NCBI GenBank assembly: GCA_003134995.1
Contig: PLDC01000019.1
Span: forward strand, 149,920-213,919
Source of the DNA: Acidobacteriaceae bacterium
Lineage (GTDB): Bacteria > Acidobacteriota > Terriglobia > Terriglobales > Acidobacteriaceae
Length of the DNA stretch: 64,000 nt
Direction of reading: 5' to 3'
Within the stretch, counting starts at the first letter, position 1, and the number at the start of each line of letters is the position of its first letter. Below are positions 17,222-23,915 of this stretch, piece after piece. A program made the translations under genes and the position numbers. Under the pieces are notes generated by a model. It worked only from the letters and a program-made list of their open reading frames with translations, searched no databases and had not been told where the DNA came from.

Positions 17222-17273
17222 TATATAAGGTTATATGGTTGCCAGCGATCATAAAACCTTGTATATTAGGCGT
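17222..17273 (+). promoter_or_regulatory. hipBA promoter with overlapping inverted repeat
   Basis: TTGCCA (17239-17244) and TATATT (17262-17267) are separated by 17 bp, a good sigma-70 match. An imperfect inverted repeat, TATATAAGGTT (17222-17232) and AACCTTGTATA (17255-17265), brackets both boxes with centres 33 bp apart. It is a candidate operator for HipB autorepression. The predicted transcript start falls at or within 1-2 nt of the GTG at 17274. Confidence 0.6.
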
Positions 17274-17552
17274 GTGTTGCCCCTGTCTTTATTAGGCGAG
17301 CAGATCGCCACCAAGCGCAAAACGCTCGGCCTAACGCAGCCCATGCTTGCGAAGAAAGCCAGGGTTGGACTCTCCACGCTCGACGCCCTGGAGAATGGAC
17401 GGCTGGGCGAACTCGGATATTCCAAGATCACAAATATTCTCACGGCGCTGGGGCTGGAGTTGAAGCTCTTGGAGGCAAGCGCGGGCCGGCCGACGCTTGA
17501 AGAACTGATGGAAGAGGGACGGGATGATCAAGGTCTGGACCGACGCCGCTGA
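17274..17552 (+). CDS. hipB: HipB-like antitoxin, XRE-type HTH
   Basis: Protein of 92 aa from GTG 17274. An ATG at 17235 is in frame but lies within the promoter -35 region, so the GTG is preferred; this makes the message leaderless or nearly so. The HTH spans about residues 8-45 (LGEQIATKRKTLGLTQPMLAKKARVGLSTLDALENGR), followed by a short segment ending in an acidic/basic tail. It should bind DNA and neutralise HipA. Its last 29 bp overlap the hipA start. Confidence 0.8.
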   Translation: MLPLSLLGEQIATKRKTLGLTQPMLAKKARVGLSTLDALENGRLGELGYSKITNILTALGLELKLLEASAGRPTLEELMEEGRDDQGLDRRR

Positions 17553-18756
17553 GGCGGGACTGCTCGATCGTCACGGCGAGCGCGGCAGCACGTTTGCTTA
17601 CCTTCCCGGCGCTCCGACCACGCGCGAGGTCTCGGTGACGATGCCGCTGAGGCTTGAGTCGTGGAGCGTACCCTTCGGGCTGCTTCCGGTTTTCGAGATG
17701 AACCTGCCCGAAGGCGTACTGCGGGAGCGGCTCCGCCTTGCGTTTGCGAAAGCCACCGGCACCTTCGATGAATTCGACCTGTTGTCCATTGTCGGCCGCT
17801 CACAGGTCGGACGCATCCGCTACACCGGCGACAAAGAACAACTGCACGAGGAGGTGCCTTTCCAGTCGGTGGACGAGATTCTTGAACGCAGACGCGGCGG
17901 CGACCTGTTCCGGTATCTGCTGGAGAAATTCGCGTCGTTCTCCGGAATCAGCGGAGTGCAGCCCAAAATCCTCGTCCGCGACGAAAAGGCTTTCGCCGAG
18001 ATGGAGCATACGGGAAACCGTCTCTCGCAAAGCTACAAAGGCGCGACCCACATCGTGAAGATGTGGGAGGCCAACGAATATCCGCAACTGGCAGCCAACG
18101 AGTATTTCTGCCTCACCGTGGCGCGCAAATACGGACTCGACGTGCCCCCTTACCGCCTGGCCGAAGACGGCATGGCGCTGGTCATTGACCGTTTCGACCT
18201 GCGCATGGATGGGACCTATCGGGGAATTGAGGATTTCTGCGTGCTAAACGGCCGCAGGACCGACGAGAAATATCGCGGCAGTTACGAGACCTCGGTCATG
18301 AAGCGATTCGGGCAGTTTGCAAACTCGACGCGTGTGGGCGAGGACATGGAAAAGCTGTTTGTCCTGATTGCCCTGAATTGCGCGCTTCGCAATGGCGACG
18401 CGCATCTCAAGAACTTTGGGGTTGTTTATGACGACGTTCAGGGAGAAGCGAGACTTGCACCTGTCTATGATCTTGTGACCACCTCTGTCTATCTGCCAAA
18501 GGACAGCATGGCGCTGACCCTTAATGGCACGACGAAATGGGCGAGCACGAAGGAATTGCAGCGACTGGGCGAGACGCGGATGGGAGCGACTCCTTCGCGC
18601 GTGCGGCAGATACTCGAACGCATAGCAGATGCGATTGAGGAGACCACAAAGGATCTGCAAGCCTACATTGAAGCGCACGCGGAATTCATCGAGATAGGCA
18701 ATCGCATGCTCCAGCAATGGGAGGAAGGTGTCGCGCTTTCGCTTAAGGCGGCCTGA
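17524..18756 (+). CDS. hipA: HipA-family serine/threonine kinase toxin
   Basis: Protein of 410 aa, the usual HipA size. An N-terminal HipA_N beta domain includes PLRLESWSVPFGLLPVFEMNLPEG. The flexible phosphate loop SGVQPK is at 143-148, the ATP-binding Lys in HIVKMW at 179, the hinge in ALVIDRFD, the catalytic loop NGDAHLKNFGV at 290-300 and the metal-binding Asp in VYDLVTT at 316. All kinase residues are intact. Known HipA proteins phosphorylate glutamyl-tRNA synthetase or other translation proteins and cause growth arrest; this target is not proven here. It is translationally coupled to hipB by overlap. Confidence 0.92.
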   Translation: MIKVWTDAAEAGLLDRHGERGSTFAYLPGAPTTREVSVTMPLRLESWSVPFGLLPVFEMNLPEGVLRERLRLAFAKATGTFDEFDLLSIVGRSQVGRIRYTGDKEQLHEEVPFQSVDEILERRRGGDLFRYLLEKFASFSGISGVQPKILVRDEKAFAEMEHTGNRLSQSYKGATHIVKMWEANEYPQLAANEYFCLTVARKYGLDVPPYRLAEDGMALVIDRFDLRMDGTYRGIEDFCVLNGRRTDEKYRGSYETSVMKRFGQFANSTRVGEDMEKLFVLIALNCALRNGDAHLKNFGVVYDDVQGEARLAPVYDLVTTSVYLPKDSMALTLNGTTKWASTKELQRLGETRMGATPSRVRQILERIADAIEETTKDLQAYIEAHAEFIEIGNRMLQQWEEGVALSLKAA

Positions 18757-19197
18757 GCAAACCGCCTGCTCTTCTAAGTCAAATCCGCTCCGGCGCCCTC
18801 ATGGCGCGGGACACGCTCGCAACTGGCGTCCATGATAACTTGGCGGTCATGCTGGCCCGCTCAAACCAATTCGCCGAGGTGGAGAAGTTGGAACGCCAGA
18901 CCTTTGATATTCATCTCAGAGTGATATTCAGTTCAGAGTTTTTGGTCGCAAGAACCTGGGAACCTCCCCACTTGTCGTGACTGACCGAGCTGCGAGGTGG
19001 GATGGTACAATCGGTGTGTTTTTGGAATTTGCATTGGAGATATCTTGGAGCGAGATCGGTTGAGAATGGGTTTAGCGGCAAATGAAAAACAGTGCAAATT
19101 CTCGACACACTGTGTTGCACAGTCGCACAGTATTTATTTTGAGGTGGCAAAGGATCGACTGCAGTAAAGGCCGTAAAGTCAGGCATTTATAAGTAGA
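18757..19197. other. Intergenic region upstream of tRNA-Leu
   Basis: It holds a short TPR-like gene remnant (18801-18980) and otherwise no gene. The last 200 bp are AT-richer and should carry the tRNA-Leu promoter, but I cannot place boxes with confidence. Confidence 0.5.
18801..18980 (+). pseudogene. TPR-repeat protein remnant
   Basis: A 59-codon frame contains NLAVMLARSNQFAEVEKLER and QTFDIHLRV, which match the tetratricopeptide pattern N-L-A-x-x-L-x-x-x-x-(R/Q)-(Y/F)-x-E-x-E-x-L-x-R ... I-x-x-R-V closely over one repeat. After this the sequence loses the pattern and stops. No ribosome site is seen. It is probably a fragment of a larger TPR gene left by rearrangement near the tRNA. Confidence 0.4.
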
Positions 19198-19284
19198 GCC
19201 GGGATGGCGGAACTGGCAGACGCAGCGGACTCAAAATCCGCCGACCTTCGGGTCTTGGGGGTTCGACTCCCCCTCCCGGCACCA
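19198..19284 (+). tRNA. tRNA-Leu (anticodon CAA)
   Basis: The acceptor GCCGGGA (19198-19204) pairs with TCCCGGC (19274-19280), followed by A and an encoded CCA. The anticodon stem GCGGA/TCCGC holds the loop CTCAAAA, giving anticodon CAA. A long variable arm is present, as expected for Leu. Fragments of the same gene lie at 17173-17207 (5' part) and 20407-20426 (3' part). Confidence 0.95.
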
Positions 19285-19494
19285 GCACAAATCAATGAAG
19301 ATCAACGGCTTACGCGCCGCGATGACTGGATGGCTTTGAGGCGGCGCAAACGTAGCGGATTTCCGGTTGGAGCTTTTGCCTAAAGGCTCGTAATCTGGCA
19401 GCTTTTTGCCAGACACGAGGCGCACATCAGCGAACCATCCGCGCCGGCGAAATTACCTTCTTGCTCTTTTGAACTTACCCTCACTTATCTATTT

Positions 19495-20283
19495 CTATTT
19501 AGCTTTCGCCGCCGCTTGCTCGATCAACTCCGCCACTTCTTTCGGGTGAGACATCATGGCCAGATGATTAGCAGGCACGGTGATTGAAGTTGCCTTTATG
19601 TTCGCCGCTTCGTCTTTCTCGAGTTGCGGCGGGATCGCCCGGTCGTTGCCCGCGATCAGGGCCCACGAAGGCTTGCTCTTCCACGCAGCGGTCGTGACTG
19701 TAGCTCCGAAAACAGATGCTGACGTTTGACCCTGTGTCGCCGTGAGTATGTGCTGTTCACTGGCCGGGAGATCCTGCGCCATGTCCTCGGCGATTCCTTT
19801 TGGAGTCGCCGTTAGAAAACCCTGAGCGTCGGGCCGGAGCTCGCTGCCCAGCGGAGCCGGCGGGTACGGTTTGCTGACGGAATTGATGGATTCCCCATCC
19901 CCGGGCGCGAACGCCGCCACGTAGACCAGCCCTACAACCTTTGGATCATTACCCGCTTCGGTAATCACCACGCCGGCGTAGGAATGGCCCACTAGTATTA
20001 CCGGTCCCTCCTGCAACGCGATGATGCGCTTCGTCGCCGCTACATCGTCAGCCAGCGAGGTCAAAGGATTCTGCACAGCGACCACATGAAAACCCTTCGC
20101 TTGGAGGAGCGCAATCACTTTGGACCAGCACGATCCATCGGCCCAGGCGCCGTGAACCAGGACAATATTCTTGGTTCCTTGCGGGGAGTTCGTCTGAGCG
20201 AATCCTCTCACGTCGAGGCCGGACGACAAGATCAGCATCGTGGCTGCGATCAAAGCGGTTCGGTACGTTTGCGAGATTTTCAT
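19495..20283 (-). CDS. Exported alpha/beta hydrolase
   Basis: Protein of 262 aa from the ATG at 20283, placed by GAGGAGATAG upstream; the in-frame ATG at 20328 would spoil the signal peptide. After the signal segment (ALIAATMLILSSGLDVRGFAQ) comes the fold start IVLVHGAWADGSCW (oxyanion HG), the nucleophile elbow VGHSYAG, an Asp in ALIAGNDRAIPP and the His in PANHLAMMSHP. It resembles the EstC/salicylate-esterase-like group of small esterases; the substrate is unknown. It lies between the intact tRNA-Leu and a 3' tRNA-Leu fragment, so it may have been acquired with them. Confidence 0.85.
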   Translation of the reverse strand: MKISQTYRTALIAATMLILSSGLDVRGFAQTNSPQGTKNIVLVHGAWADGSCWSKVIALLQAKGFHVVAVQNPLTSLADDVAATKRIIALQEGPVILVGHSYAGVVITEAGNDPKVVGLVYVAAFAPGDGESINSVSKPYPPAPLGSELRPDAQGFLTATPKGIAEDMAQDLPASEQHILTATQGQTSASVFGATVTTAAWKSKPSWALIAGNDRAIPPQLEKDEAANIKATSITVPANHLAMMSHPKEVAELIEQAAAKAK

Positions 20284-20406
20284 TTCTATCTCCTCGTTAA
20301 ACTGACTGTCGCGATTAAGCCAGAACAATCTTGGCCGCGCAATTGGACGATAGTATCGACAGTACGTTGGTATCGGATCACGCCAAGTGGATTGCCGGAC
20401 GCGTCG

Positions 20407-20426
20407 CTCCCCCTCCCGGCACCAGC
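20407..20426 (+). repeat. 3' fragment of tRNA-Leu (possible attachment-site remnant)
   Basis: CTCCCCCTCCCGGCACCAGC is identical for 20 bp to 19267-19286, which covers the end of the T arm, the 3' acceptor strand, CCA and two bases beyond. Confidence 0.8.
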
Positions 20427-20640
20427 GAAATCGTGAGCCTTCTGCGATCCCCTCTCGTGGGATTTGTTCTTAGTTCCTGTTTACGGTTTTTATTCCCGGT
20501 TCGGGATTCATTTTGGTCCGCTCTGCGCCGGCCGAACGCGCCGGGAGTACAATGATTGCGTCGCTGCATCGCGGCCCAATGCTGGGCGCTAAGGACTCGC
20601 TCATTACGGCCTGAAAGCAGCATCGTTTGGATTTTTTTTG

Positions 20641-20667
20641 TTGACAAAGAACTACCATTCCTGTAAT
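20641..20667 (+). promoter_or_regulatory. Candidate promoter of the RiPP-like operon
   Basis: A perfect TTGACA (20641-20646) and TGTAAT (20662-20667) are spaced by 15 bp, shorter than ideal. They lie about 70 bp before the first start codon of the operon. Confidence 0.45.
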
Positions 20668-20738
20668 TGTGTCGGGACCTGATTCGTCCACAATCTACAA
20701 CTTTTGCGTGGTACGCAGTCACTGGGGAGGATTTTCAA

Positions 20739-21365
20739 ATGATTAAGACTCGAAACGTTCTACACTCAGCTTCAATCTTCGCAGTGCTTGGTTGCGTTCT
20801 GGGGTCCGCAGCGACGGCCCAAACGTCCCAAACGGCCCAAAACAACGCAATGCAAGCGCCGACTTCGACAAGTCAGCCAGTCGTACACGATCTTCCTGCA
20901 AACGTTCCTGGACATACGGAATATCTGGATTACTTGAATGGGTTTCGGGGAATAAAGTTTGGCACTCCCGTAAGCCAGTTTAAGAACCTGGAAGTTCTAC
21001 ACGACCGCAAGGATGTGAAGGCCTATTCCATGAAGGGCGACGATATGAATATCGGAAATGTGACGGTCACGCAAATCGTCTACATTTTCGTCAATGACAA
21101 GTTTTATGCGGTTTCCTTGCATGCCGATGGCGGTTTTAATGGCAGCAACCTGCTGAAAGTTTTCCAGGCTGCGTTTGGTCAGGGCGCGCATCCGGAAGGC
21201 TCACCGACCAAGACTTTTTGGGCGGGAAAAGTTGCCGGCGCTCATTTCTATGAGGACGCAGATGAGCATCATGAAGTGAGAGGATGGGTAGGCAACCTCG
21301 AGATCCAGAAAGAATATGACAAAGTGATGCAGGAAAGCTTCACGGCGGCGGCGTCACAACTTTAG
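20739..21365 (+). CDS. Exported protein of unknown function, first gene of RiPP-like operon
   Basis: Protein of 208 aa from the ATG at 20739, placed by GGGGAGG at 20724-20730. A signal peptide (residues 1-28, ending ATAQT) is followed by a Gln/Thr/Ala-rich linker and a compact domain beginning YLNGFRGIKFGTPVSQF (about 68-84). The domain continues with alternating strands such as VTVTQIVYIFVNDKFYAVSLH and a WAGKVAGAHFYEDA segment. I do not recognise the family. It lies 61 bp before the precursor gene on the same strand, so co-transcription is likely. It could be a partner or processing factor of the product, but no catalytic motif is visible. Confidence 0.75.
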   Translation: MIKTRNVLHSASIFAVLGCVLGSAATAQTSQTAQNNAMQAPTSTSQPVVHDLPANVPGHTEYLDYLNGFRGIKFGTPVSQFKNLEVLHDRKDVKAYSMKGDDMNIGNVTVTQIVYIFVNDKFYAVSLHADGGFNGSNLLKVFQAAFGQGAHPEGSPTKTFWAGKVAGAHFYEDADEHHEVRGWVGNLEIQKEYDKVMQESFTAAASQL

Positions 21366-21426
21366 TGCGGCGGCTGTGTTTGACTGATTGACTGTTTGCA
21401 GCTTGGCGGGACAGGGGAGGAACAAA

Positions 21427-21750
21427 ATGGCAAGACTTCTATCGATGTATGAGAGAATCCGCAACTGGTTCTTAGTGCTGGTGGGACTTTTGATTGGTGT
21501 CCAAGCCGGCGTTCAACCGTCTCAAGCGTCCACCACCAGCAAGCCCCCGGCGATCCCGGAGCGGTTGGCCGCAGTCCGAAGCCGCATGCAGGATCTGCAG
21601 CAGAACCCTGCGCTAACCAATGCGAAGAGCGACAAGGGCGAAACGACTCTTATTGCACAGTGGGGAAATCGCTGGGCGAACTGGAATAACTGGGGCAACT
21701 GGAACAACTGGGTGTCCTGGAACAACTGGGCAAACTGGGGCAATTACTAA
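21427..21750 (+). CDS. Putative cyclophane RiPP precursor with nine W-x-N/S triplets (GrrA/OscA-like)
   Basis: Protein of 107 aa from the ATG at 21427, placed by GGGGAGGAA. A hydrophobic export segment (about 14-30) is followed by a leader with IPERLAAVRSRMQDL (43-57), similar to the I-x-x-R-L-x-x-(I/V)-R segment I recall for GrrA/OscA precursors. The last 29 residues are nearly only Trp, Asn, Gly and Ala. Trp occurs at 79, 83, 86, 89, 92, 95, 98, 101 and 104, each two residues before Asn (Ser once), and the chain ends in Tyr. From 83 on the period is exactly three. W-x-N is the substrate pattern of three-residue cyclophane-forming radical SAM enzymes, and such an enzyme is the next gene. Precursor function is inferred. 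Confidence 0.82.
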   Translation: MARLLSMYERIRNWFLVLVGLLIGVQAGVQPSQASTTSKPPAIPERLAAVRSRMQDLQQNPALTNAKSDKGETTLIAQWGNRWANWNNWGNWNNWVSWNNWANWGNY

Positions 21751-21862
21751 TCGAAAAAGTTCGGCTGGGTGTCGGACCTTGGTCCGCTGGTGCCAGTCGC
21801 CCCCAATCAGGGGTCAATCAGTAAGACTGTCAAGCTGCTAAGGTTTGGCTGGAGGTCGGGCT

Positions 21863-23101
21863 GTGTCGGCAGGTACTACGAGTTGCTCTACGCGGGAGTC
21901 AGACGATAGAACTGTTAAGCTGCTGGTGTTGCAGCCTACACCGTTTTGCAATATCGACTGCGACTACTGCTACCTTGCCAACCGGTTGAGCACCAAGAAA
22001 ATGCAACCTGCACAGGCGGTCGACATTGTCGACCGCCTTGTTGCATCTGGCGCAGTAGGTTCCGACTTGAGCATGGTTTGGCACGCTGGCGAGCCGCTGG
22101 TGCTGGCATCGAGTTATTACGAAGAAATCTTTTCCGCGCTGGCAGCGCGCCGCTATCCCTTCACCATACGCCACTCCTTTCAAACCAATGGAATGCTCAT
22201 CAACGATGAGTGGTGCAATCTCTTTCACAAATGGTCGGTCAACGTGGGCGTGAGCGTGGATGGCCCGGCGTCGATTCACGATGCGCATAGAAAAGACCGC
22301 AAGGGCAACGGCACGCACGCCAAGGTGATGGAGGGCATTCGCACTCTTCAACGCCACTCCGTTCCGTTCCATGCAATTGCCGTGGTCACTGCGGAGTCGC
22401 TTCTTCATCCGGAAGAGGTCATCGATTTTTTCCTGGAAACCGGAGTGGACCGCGTAGGCTTCAACATTGAAGAACTCGAAGGCGCGAATAAAAGCAGCAG
22501 CGTTGCCGGCGAGAATGTTTCGAACGTCCGGCGATTCTTCGAGGTTATGGCGGAAGGTGAGGAACGCAGCCAGGGTAAACTTACGATCCGTGAATTTGAA
22601 AATGCCCGCGGAGCCATCAAGGGCAGCCACACCCAGGACTGCCCATCGCCCGATTTGCGGAACGAGCAAACTTTGCCGTACGCAATCCTGACTGTGGCTT
22701 GGGACGGTGCAATGACGGCGTTCTCTCCGGAGTTGATTGACGCTAGCAGCAAGGATTACGGTGATTTCATTCTAGGCAATATTCTTCGCGATCCGCTCGC
22801 CGAGATTTTCGCCTCGCCTAAGTTTAAGCAAATCGCAAGCGCAATCGACTTGGGCTGCAAGCGCTGCGCTGAAACCTGCCAGTACTTTTCGGTGTGTGGC
22901 GGAGGCGCTCCGTCGAACAAATATTTCGAGAATGGAAGTTTCGAATCTACTGAGACCGTGTACTGCCGCAGCGTCATCCAGATACCGATCGACATCATGC
23001 TGGCGCAGGCAGAAAGGCAGCTAGGAATCGCGCCTCCCGAGAAATCGATTCCGCAGAACTCAAATCGCAATGGTGGTGATCGGCCGGTGCACGCGGTATG
23101 A
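21863..23101 (+). CDS. Radical SAM/SPASM peptide maturase, cyclophane-forming type (GrrM/OscB-like)
   Basis: Protein of 412 aa. I prefer GTG 21863, seven bases after GGAGG (21851-21855), over TTG 21845. The radical SAM cluster motif CNIDCDYC (Cys29, 33, 36) comes early, followed by WHAGEPL, HSFQTNGMLI and VGVSVDGP strands of the partial TIM barrel. The C-terminal SPASM region has a Cys-x-x-Cys-x-x-x-Cys-x5-CGGG-x4-K array (about residues 332-350) plus a last Cys in VYCR, binding auxiliary Fe-S clusters. This arrangement is typical of enzymes that crosslink aromatic side chains to a residue two positions on. Its stop overlaps the methyltransferase start by 4 bp. The class is firm; cyclophane chemistry is inferred from the family and the W-x-N substrate. 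Confidence 0.85.
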   Translation: MSAGTTSCSTRESDDRTVKLLVLQPTPFCNIDCDYCYLANRLSTKKMQPAQAVDIVDRLVASGAVGSDLSMVWHAGEPLVLASSYYEEIFSALAARRYPFTIRHSFQTNGMLINDEWCNLFHKWSVNVGVSVDGPASIHDAHRKDRKGNGTHAKVMEGIRTLQRHSVPFHAIAVVTAESLLHPEEVIDFFLETGVDRVGFNIEELEGANKSSSVAGENVSNVRRFFEVMAEGEERSQGKLTIREFENARGAIKGSHTQDCPSPDLRNEQTLPYAILTVAWDGAMTAFSPELIDASSKDYGDFILGNILRDPLAEIFASPKFKQIASAIDLGCKRCAETCQYFSVCGGGAPSNKYFENGSFESTETVYCRSVIQIPIDIMLAQAERQLGIAPPEKSIPQNSNRNGGDRPVHAV

Positions 23102-23886
23102 ATGCTCCGAATGACTTGTACGTCATTGGACTCGGCGTGTCTTTTCCGGAGCATTTAACCAAGCAGGCCATCGATGCGATGGCGAGCTGCTCCAAGCTTT
23201 ATTCGATCGTTCAGGAGCCGCTCCTGCCCTGGCTTCCGGCAGAAAAAATGGGCAAGATCGAAGTCGTGAACCTGCTGGACTCTTACGTCGACGGAACCCT
23301 CCGCATTGAAAATTACAATCGCGCGGCAGACTTGGTGCTGGAGGCAAGCGCCGACAGCACGAGCGTGGGCTACGTGACTTACGGCAACCCCATGGCGTAT
23401 GACACGGTCGCGCAACTGATTGTGAAGAAGGCCGCGGAACAAGGACGCAAGGCGCGCGTGATTCCGGGGATCTCTTCGCTCGACTCGATCCTGTGCGACA
23501 TGCAGGTTGATATTGCGCCGGCCATTCAGGTGTTCGAGGCGTCGTGGATGATGGCTTTCCAGATCGTTCCACGCGTCGATACTCATGTCATTCTTATGCA
23601 GATGGGGTCGTTCGGATCGTATCGTTCGCACTATGGCAAGCGGCTGAGCGGCGGAGCGTTGACTGGCCTGGTCGAACATCTGCTCGCGGCTTATCCCAAG
23701 GAGCATCGCGTATCGTTGGTTCGTTCGACCGCCAGCGGACAGCATCCGGAGAAAATATCGACGTACACGCTAGAGAGATTGTCGGATGCAACGGTGGAAG
23801 AACTGAGCGGCGCTTCGCTGTATATTCCAGCGGTAAGGCAGCCCACTCCGAACACCGCAATGCTCAGGGAACTGGAAGCGAACTAG
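23098..23886 (+). CDS. TP-methylase-fold SAM methyltransferase resembling borosin N-methyltransferases
   Basis: Protein of 262 aa starting in the ATGA overlap with the maturase. The fold begins LYVIGLGVSFPEHLTKQAIDAMASCSKLYSIV and includes YVTYGNPMAY, RVIPGISSLDSILCDMQVDIAP, FEASWM and HVILMQMGSFG. These segments resemble, as I recall it, the catalytic half of the borosin enzyme OphMA more than cobalamin or siroheme methylases. Residues Tyr63, Arg69, Tyr73 and Tyr95 fall where OphMA has its catalytic Tyr66, Arg72, Tyr76 and Tyr98. It lacks a fused precursor, as in split borosins. Backbone N-methylation of the operon's peptide is the working idea; other N- or O-methylation is possible. Confidence 0.75.
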   Translation: MNAPNDLYVIGLGVSFPEHLTKQAIDAMASCSKLYSIVQEPLLPWLPAEKMGKIEVVNLLDSYVDGTLRIENYNRAADLVLEASADSTSVGYVTYGNPMAYDTVAQLIVKKAAEQGRKARVIPGISSLDSILCDMQVDIAPAIQVFEASWMMAFQIVPRVDTHVILMQMGSFGSYRSHYGKRLSGGALTGLVEHLLAAYPKEHRVSLVRSTASGQHPEKISTYTLERLSDATVEELSGASLYIPAVRQPTPNTAMLRELEAN

Positions 23887-23915
23887 CCGGCGGGATCTCC
23901 TGCACAAGGGGATTT

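Larger units (their letters stand above)
20284..20738. other. Intergenic region with tRNA 3' fragment and operon promoter
   Basis: It separates the hydrolase (minus) from the RiPP-like operon (plus). It contains the tRNA-Leu 3' fragment (20407-20426) and the candidate promoter (20641-20667). Small open frames on both strands here show no protein-like features. Confidence 0.55.

Noticed and set aside
19231..19425. Minus-strand ORF of 64 codons across tRNA-Leu
   Set aside because: Its C-terminal GESNPQDPKVGGF peptide is the antisense of tRNA-Leu, a known spurious annotation.
21863..23101. PQQ-type (PqqE) or anaerobic sulfatase-maturing radical SAM enzyme
   Set aside because: No PQQ genes or sulfatase are adjacent, and the W-x-N precursor next door fits the cyclophane group better.
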